This document shows, in pieces, positions 6,763-10,209 of a stretch of DNA of 10,209 bases. The notes under the pieces were generated by a model. The model was not told the DNA's origin. It worked only from the letters and a program-made list of their open reading frames with translations, and did no database searches. Source of the DNA: Chloroflexota bacterium (GTDB lineage Bacteria; Chloroflexota; UBA6077); NCBI GenBank assembly GCA_023380955.1, contig JAMCTB010000144.1:1-10209 (forward strand), written 5' to 3'. The translations under genes were made by a program, and so were the position numbers. Every line of letters begins with the position of its first letter. Within the stretch, counting starts at the first letter, position 1.

Positions 6763-7128
6763 TCAGTGTTTTCGGTAGATCTCTACCGCCACCCAGTCCA
6801 GGACGCTCCCCTTGACGGGTGCCCAGGGCTTCCGCACCCGAACCCGGACCGCCTCCAGGGGAAAGCGAGCCAGCAGTGTGGAGGCAACCCGCTCGGCCAC
6901 CGTCTCGATCAGGTTGCAGCCGTCCCCTTCCACCACCTCTCGGGTCACCTTGAAAACCGAGGCGTAGTTCACGGTCATCGCCAGGTCGTCGGAGAGGCCG
7001 GCGGCCGAGAGATCTTTGCTCAGCTCCAGGTCCACCACGAATCTCTGGCCCAGCTCCCGCTCCTCCGGGTTCACGCCGTGGTAGCCGTAGAAGACCATGC
7101 CCTGCAGGATGATCTTATCCTCGCTCAC
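6763..7128 (-). CDS. folB: Dihydroneopterin aldolase
   Basis: A 121-residue enzyme of folate synthesis that cleaves 7,8-dihydroneopterin to 6-hydroxymethyl-dihydropterin and glycolaldehyde. Family features in order: DKIILQGMVFYGYHGVNPEE near the N-terminus with catalytic Glu22, NYASV at about 53-57, LIETVAERVA with pterin-binding Glu75, and the catalytic lysine in VRVRKPWAP at Lys100. Length is that of typical bacterial FolB, which works as a cytoplasmic homo-octamer. GTG 7128 is chosen: GGGAGG lies five bases upstream and the FolB fold starts right after it. The frame is open back to 7173, but the added residues match nothing. It starts 50 bp after dxs on the same strand, so the two are probably co-transcribed. 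No other fol gene is in view. Confidence 0.95.
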   Translation of the reverse strand: MSEDKIILQGMVFYGYHGVNPEERELGQRFVVDLELSKDLSAAGLSDDLAMTVNYASVFKVTREVVEGDGCNLIETVAERVASTLLARFPLEAVRVRVRKPWAPVKGSVLDWVAVEIYRKH

Positions 7129-7178
7129 AAGGACCTCCCACTTGGAGTGCGGTAGCTTGCCGCAGCACTCCAAATGCC

Positions 7179-9077
7179 CTATGCGCCTATCTTGGCCGCC
7201 ATTCCGGCAAGATGGAAGCTCTCCGTCGCCCGCCTGACTATGCCCTGGGCGTCCAGCCCGTACTTGGCTCGGAGGGCGGTAGGATTTCCGTGCTCCACAA
7301 ACTCGTCCGGCACCGCGAGAAGCTCCACGGGGACGCCGGCCATTCCGTGGGCCGCCAGCAGCTCCAGTACGGCGGACCCGAATCCGCCCGCTGCCACGTT
7401 CTCCTCCACCGTCATCACCCGGCCGCAGCGCCGCGCCACCTCCAGGATCAGCCCCTCGTCCAGCGGTTTGAGGAAGCGAGCATCGACTACGGCGCAGCTC
7501 ACCCCCTGCTCTGACAGGCGGTAGGCCGCCTCCAGGGAGGGCGCCACGGTGTTCCCTATGGCCAGGATGGCCAGGTCGCGCCCCTCCCGCAGCAGTTCGC
7601 CCTTCCCGATGGGGAGGACGCGGAGATCCTCTTCCATGGGCACTCCCACGCCGGCTCCCCTGGGGTAACGCAGGGCGAAAGGCCCTAGCCCCTCGGAGAC
7701 GTACTGGATCCCCGTATGCACCAGCAGCTGCAGCTCGTTCTCATCCCGGGACGCAGCCACCACCAGCTCGGGAACCACCCGCAGAAAGCTGAGGTCGAAC
7801 AGCCCCTGGTGGGTCTTGCCGTCGTCGCCCACGATCCCGCCTCTGTCGATGCCGAAGAAGACGGGCAGCTTCTGAATGCATACGTCGTGGATCACCTGAT
7901 CGTAGGAGCGCTGCAGGAAGGTGGAGTAGATGGCCGTGACGGGCGCCAACCCGTGGGCGGCCAGGCCGGCAGCGAAGGTCACCGCGTGCTGCTCCGCGAT
8001 CCCGACGTCGAAGACCCGAGAGGGAAACTCCTGGGCCGCCACGGCGAGGCCGGTGCCGTCGGGCATGGCGGCGGTGACGGCGACCACTTTGGGGTTCGAT
8101 CGCATCTCTCGAGCCAGCGTCTTGCCGAAAACCCCGGTGTAGCTGGGCGCCGTTCGCTTGCCGGTGCCGTTGGGCGCCACGCCGTGCCACTGGGTGGCAT
8201 CCTCCTCGGCGGGACCGTAGCCGTGGCCCTTCTGGGTCTTGATGTGGATGACGGCCGGCTTGTTGTACTCCTTGGCCAGCTCGAAGGCCTCCTCCAGCTC
8301 CGCCAGGCTGTGGCCATCGATGGGACCGACGAAGGTGAAGCCCAGCTCCTCCCAGAGCAGGTTCGGCAGCACCAGGGCCTTCAAGCCGTGAAGAACCTTG
8401 CGGCCGGTATCGGTGGCCCCGGCCCCACCGGGCAACCGCTGGAGCACGTGGTCCACCTCCTCCTTGGCCCGATGGTACCTGGGATCGATCCTGAGCCGGT
8501 TGAGGGCCCGAGAGATGGCGCCGACGTTGTGGGCGATGGACATCTCGTTGTCGTTCAGCACGACGATCAGGCGGGTGCCCAGGTGGCCGGCGTGGTTCAT
8601 CGCCTCCAGGGCCATGCCGCTGGTCAGAGAGCCGTCGCCGATCACCGCAATTACGTGGTGGCTCTCCTTCTTCAAATCGCGCGCTACCGCCATGCCCAGG
8701 GCAGCCGAGATGGAGGTCCCCGCGTGGCCGGCCCCGAAGGGGTCGTGGGGACTCTCCTCCCTGACCAGGAAGCCGGAGATGCCGCCATACTGGCGTTGGG
8801 TGATGAACTTGTCCCGGCGCCCAGTCAGCAGCTTGTGGACGTATCCCTGGTGCCCCACATCCCAGATGATCTTGTCGCGAGGGCTCTCGAAGACCCGGTG
8901 GAGGGCGATGGTCAGCTCCACGGCCCCCAGGTTAGACGACAGGTGGCCGCCCGTGACGGGGACGGTCTCCAGCAGGAACCGGCGAATCTCTTCCGCCAGC
9001 TGTTTCAGTTCGGCTAGCGAGAGCGAGGCCAGTTGACGGGGATCGTCTATGCGGTTCAAGATGGGGTAGTCTGGCAA
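7179..9077 (-). CDS. dxs: 1-deoxy-D-xylulose-5-phosphate synthase
   Basis: A 632-residue thiamine-diphosphate enzyme that joins pyruvate and glyceraldehyde 3-phosphate, the first step of the MEP isoprenoid pathway and a supply for thiamine and pyridoxal synthesis. In order: GGHLSSNLGAVELT with His45; DVGHQGYVHKLLTGR at 73-87; the thiamine-diphosphate motif GDGSLTSGMALEAMN at 147-161 closing at NDNEMS; the glutamate that activates the cofactor at Glu362 in GIAEQHAV; and DRGGIVGDDGKTHQG around His423 in the pyrimidine domain. The C-terminal transketolase-like domain is complete, and the length is normal. The start is TTG 9077, with AAGGGGG six bases upstream; no ATG or GTG in frame fits better. 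folB follows it, and ispH diverges from it. Confident identification. Confidence 0.97.
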   Translation of the reverse strand: MPDYPILNRIDDPRQLASLSLAELKQLAEEIRRFLLETVPVTGGHLSSNLGAVELTIALHRVFESPRDKIIWDVGHQGYVHKLLTGRRDKFITQRQYGGISGFLVREESPHDPFGAGHAGTSISAALGMAVARDLKKESHHVIAVIGDGSLTSGMALEAMNHAGHLGTRLIVVLNDNEMSIAHNVGAISRALNRLRIDPRYHRAKEEVDHVLQRLPGGAGATDTGRKVLHGLKALVLPNLLWEELGFTFVGPIDGHSLAELEEAFELAKEYNKPAVIHIKTQKGHGYGPAEEDATQWHGVAPNGTGKRTAPSYTGVFGKTLAREMRSNPKVVAVTAAMPDGTGLAVAAQEFPSRVFDVGIAEQHAVTFAAGLAAHGLAPVTAIYSTFLQRSYDQVIHDVCIQKLPVFFGIDRGGIVGDDGKTHQGLFDLSFLRVVPELVVAASRDENELQLLVHTGIQYVSEGLGPFALRYPRGAGVGVPMEEDLRVLPIGKGELLREGRDLAILAIGNTVAPSLEAAYRLSEQGVSCAVVDARFLKPLDEGLILEVARRCGRVMTVEENVAAGGFGSAVLELLAAHGMAGVPVELLAVPDEFVEHGNPTALRAKYGLDAQGIVRRATESFHLAGMAAKIGA

Positions 9078-9109
9078 GTCACACCCCCTTCCATCTAGAG
9101 GACAACACG

Positions 9110-9138
9110 TTGATGCTAGCAGAAATGAGCGTTAGAAT
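9110..9138 (+). promoter_or_regulatory. Predicted promoter of ispH
   Basis: TTGATG (9110-9115) and TAGAAT (9133-9138) are separated by exactly 17 bases, matching the sigma-70 consensus at four and five positions. Transcription from about 9145 would give a leader of roughly 140 bases that contains the whole two-hairpin repeat at 9162-9238. Confidence 0.5.
9113..9121 (-). promoter_or_regulatory. Predicted extended -10 promoter of dxs
   Basis: On the minus strand TGC (9121-9119) precedes TAGCAT (9118-9113), an extended -10 whose surrounding CTGCTAGCAT differs at one base from that of the NifU-like gene. The -35 position (TAGATT, 17 bases upstream) is poor, as is common with extended -10 promoters. 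The predicted leader to TTG 9077 is about 30 bases. It overlaps the -35 of the ispH promoter on the other strand. Confidence 0.4.
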
Positions 9139-9161
9139 CTACTTGACAGGGATCGACTGAT

Positions 9162-9238
9162 GTAGGGAGGGGCCCTGTGCCCCTCCGCCCAGCGAGCGAT
9201 GGCAGGACCGGGCGGCAGGGCAGAGCGCCCTGCCCTAC
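9162..9238. repeat. Two-hairpin GTAGGG...CCCTAC intergenic repeat, copy 2
   Basis: A 77-bp relative of the element at 3912-3985, in the same orientation. Hairpin one pairs 9166-9173 with 9179-9186 (loop CCTGT) and hairpin two pairs 9214-9221 with 9227-9234 (loop AGAGC). Hairpin two is identical in both copies. In hairpin one, the third stem pair is A9168:T9184 here and C3918:G3934 in copy 1, a double change that keeps pairing. The spacer between hairpins is the most divergent part. It lies between the predicted ispH promoter and the ispH start. Confidence 0.8.
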
Positions 9239-9282
9239 ATCCCCAAATCGCCGTGGTCTAACGCTAGATTGGGAGTTGCTCC

Positions 9283-10129
9283 GTGGAGATCATCCGAGCC
9301 ACCCGCTACGCCGGCTTTTGCGGCGGCGTCAAGAGGGCATGGAAGCTGGCAACCCAGGAAGCCGCATCGGCCGGCGGGCCGGTCTACATATCGGGGAAGC
9401 TGATCCACAACAGCCCGGCCATGAAGGAGCTGGAGGAGAAGGGGATCGGAGTCCTGGACCTCTCCCGGGCCGAGGGCGTCCAGCCGGGGACCCCCTTCAT
9501 CCTGCGGGCCCACGGGGAGGGTCCCGCCGTCTACCTGCGGGCAGAGCAGCTGGGGCTACGGCTGATCGACGGCACCTGCGGCATCGTCCGCAGCGTGCAG
9601 CGTCGCGCCCGCGCCCTGGAGGAGCAGGGCTTCCAGGTGGTGCTGTTCGGCCACAGGAACCACCCCGAGGCTCGGGCCACCGTCGCCCACACCCAGAGAG
9701 GCATCATCATCGAGTCCGCCGAGGAAGCGGCCCAGCTGGATCGCTACCCCAAGATCGCGGCCATCGCCCAGACCACATCCTCGGCCAGGGAGTACGTGGA
9801 GGTGTGTCGCGTCCTGCGGACCAGGTGCGACCTCTTCGAGGACCAGGGCCACATCTGCGACTTCACCCAGCACGCCCAGGAGGAGGCGGCCGGCATAGCC
9901 GTCCAGGTGGATGCCATGGTGGTGGTGGGGGGCCGGGACAGCTCCAACACCCGCCGGCTGGTGGAGGTGTGCAGCGAGCACTGTCCCACCTACCAGGTGG
10001 AGACGGTCGGCGAGCTGCAGCCCGCCTGGTTCGAGGGCGTCACCCGCGTTGGGGGTAACGGCTGGGGCGTCCACTCGCGACAGGGACGTCGACGCCGTCA
10101 TACAGCGCCTCAACGAGATAGGTAACTGA
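9283..10129 (+). CDS. ispH: 4-hydroxy-3-methylbut-2-enyl diphosphate reductase, frameshifted near its C-terminus
   Basis: IspH makes isopentenyl and dimethylallyl diphosphate from HMBPP in the last MEP step, using a [4Fe-4S] cluster. Visible: Cys13 in GFCGGVKRA, His42 in LIHNSP, His77 in RAHGEG, Cys99 in DGTCGIV, His127 and Glu129 in GHRNHPEA, the QTT at 163-165, Cys192 in HICDFTQ, and SSNT at 220-223. The three cluster cysteines are thus present. At GGGGG 10051-10055 the frame shifts: read straight, the protein ends with unrelated Arg-rich residues at TAA 10123-10125; with one G fewer it continues VTAGAST and ends at TGA 10127-10129, giving 281 residues, a normal length. Start GTG 9283 has GGGAG 9271-9275 seven bases ahead. 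Either an assembly or sequencing error or a true mutation explains the shift. Unusual: Gly follows Cys99 where Pro is usual, and Arg replaces Pro after TAGAST. Confidence 0.9.
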
Positions 10130-10131
10130 CT

Positions 10132-10173
10132 CCCCTTCTCCCTGGCAGGGAGAAGGGGGCAGGGGGACGAGGG
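10132..10173. repeat. Strong palindrome just after ispH (REP-like, possible terminator)
   Basis: A perfect 12-bp stem pairs 10132-10143 (CCCCTTCTCCCT) with 10147-10158 around a GGC loop, starting two bases after the ispH stop. A G-rich tail follows to about 10173. No T-run follows, so it is a REP-like element or 3'-end stabiliser as much as a terminator. It shares the CTCCC/GGGAG core with the palindrome at 2261-2279. Nothing else was recognised up to the end of the window. Confidence 0.6.
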
Positions 10174-10209
10174 TAAAGACTTGCCGATACAAAGAAGAAC
10201 AACCAGACG

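Noticed and set aside
7129..7173. Longer N-terminus for FolB
   Set aside because: The extra 15 residues match nothing, and GTG 7128 has a proper ribosome binding site.
7716..9017. 433-residue plus-strand ORF opposite dxs
   Set aside because: It is an antisense shadow of dxs, with His/Gly/Gln-rich composition and no family features.
9143..9148. Perfect TTGACA as an ispH -35
   Set aside because: No TATAAT-like hexamer lies 15-19 bases downstream; the pair at 9110-9138 is better.
9911..10129. Separate small gene overlapping the ispH end
   Set aside because: Only its last part (TAGAST onward) is meaningful, and that is the displaced C-terminus of ispH.
1..10209. tRNA, rRNA, CRISPR array, phage or transposase genes
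   Set aside because: I scanned for conserved tRNA arms, spaced direct repeats and transposase or integrase motifs and saw none.

Overview
This is a GC-rich, tightly packed bacterial chromosomal window of metabolic and housekeeping genes. GTG and TTG starts are common, Shine-Dalgarno sites are clear, and the gaps hold short palindromic repeats. The corrinoid methyltransferase pair, the XdhC protein, the MEP pathway and GTAGGG-ended intergenic palindromes would suit an uncultured Chloroflexota-like bacterium. That placement is a weak inference; no marker gene here fixes the taxon.

Layout. Bases 1-3827 read rightwards: the C-terminal end of an M20 (peptidase T-like) metallopeptidase, a uroporphyrinogen-decarboxylase-fold protein of the MtaA/CmuA type, a cobalamin-binding corrinoid protein and a dihydrolipoamide dehydrogenase. 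The middle two form a plausible methyl-transfer pair. A repeat-filled gap (3828-4070) separates them from a convergent xdhC-like gene (4071-5192, minus). A small helical protein of unknown function (5337-5630, plus) diverges from xdhC. Next comes a leftward block: a NifU C-terminal-domain Fe-S scaffold (5697-5921), a SufR/COG2345-like winged-helix regulator with a CX12CX27C cysteine array (6031-6639), folB (6763-7128) and dxs (7179-9077). ispH (9283-10129) diverges from dxs, so the first and last enzymes of the MEP isoprenoid pathway are transcribed back to back from one 205-bp region.

The two observations most worth checking are these. (1) ispH is broken by a one-base shift at a run of five G; removing one G restores the conserved TAGAST motif and a normal C-terminus. 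(2) A two-hairpin repeat of about 75 bp occurs at 3912-3985 and 9162-9238, with a paired C:G to A:T change that keeps one stem intact; the second copy lies in the likely ispH leader. The Fe-S regulator beside the NifU protein, with similar extended -10 promoters in front of each, is a further coherent unit. I saw no phage, transposase, CRISPR, tRNA or rRNA. I did not find a clearly new multi-gene system; this is mostly ordinary metabolism with interesting intergenic elements.
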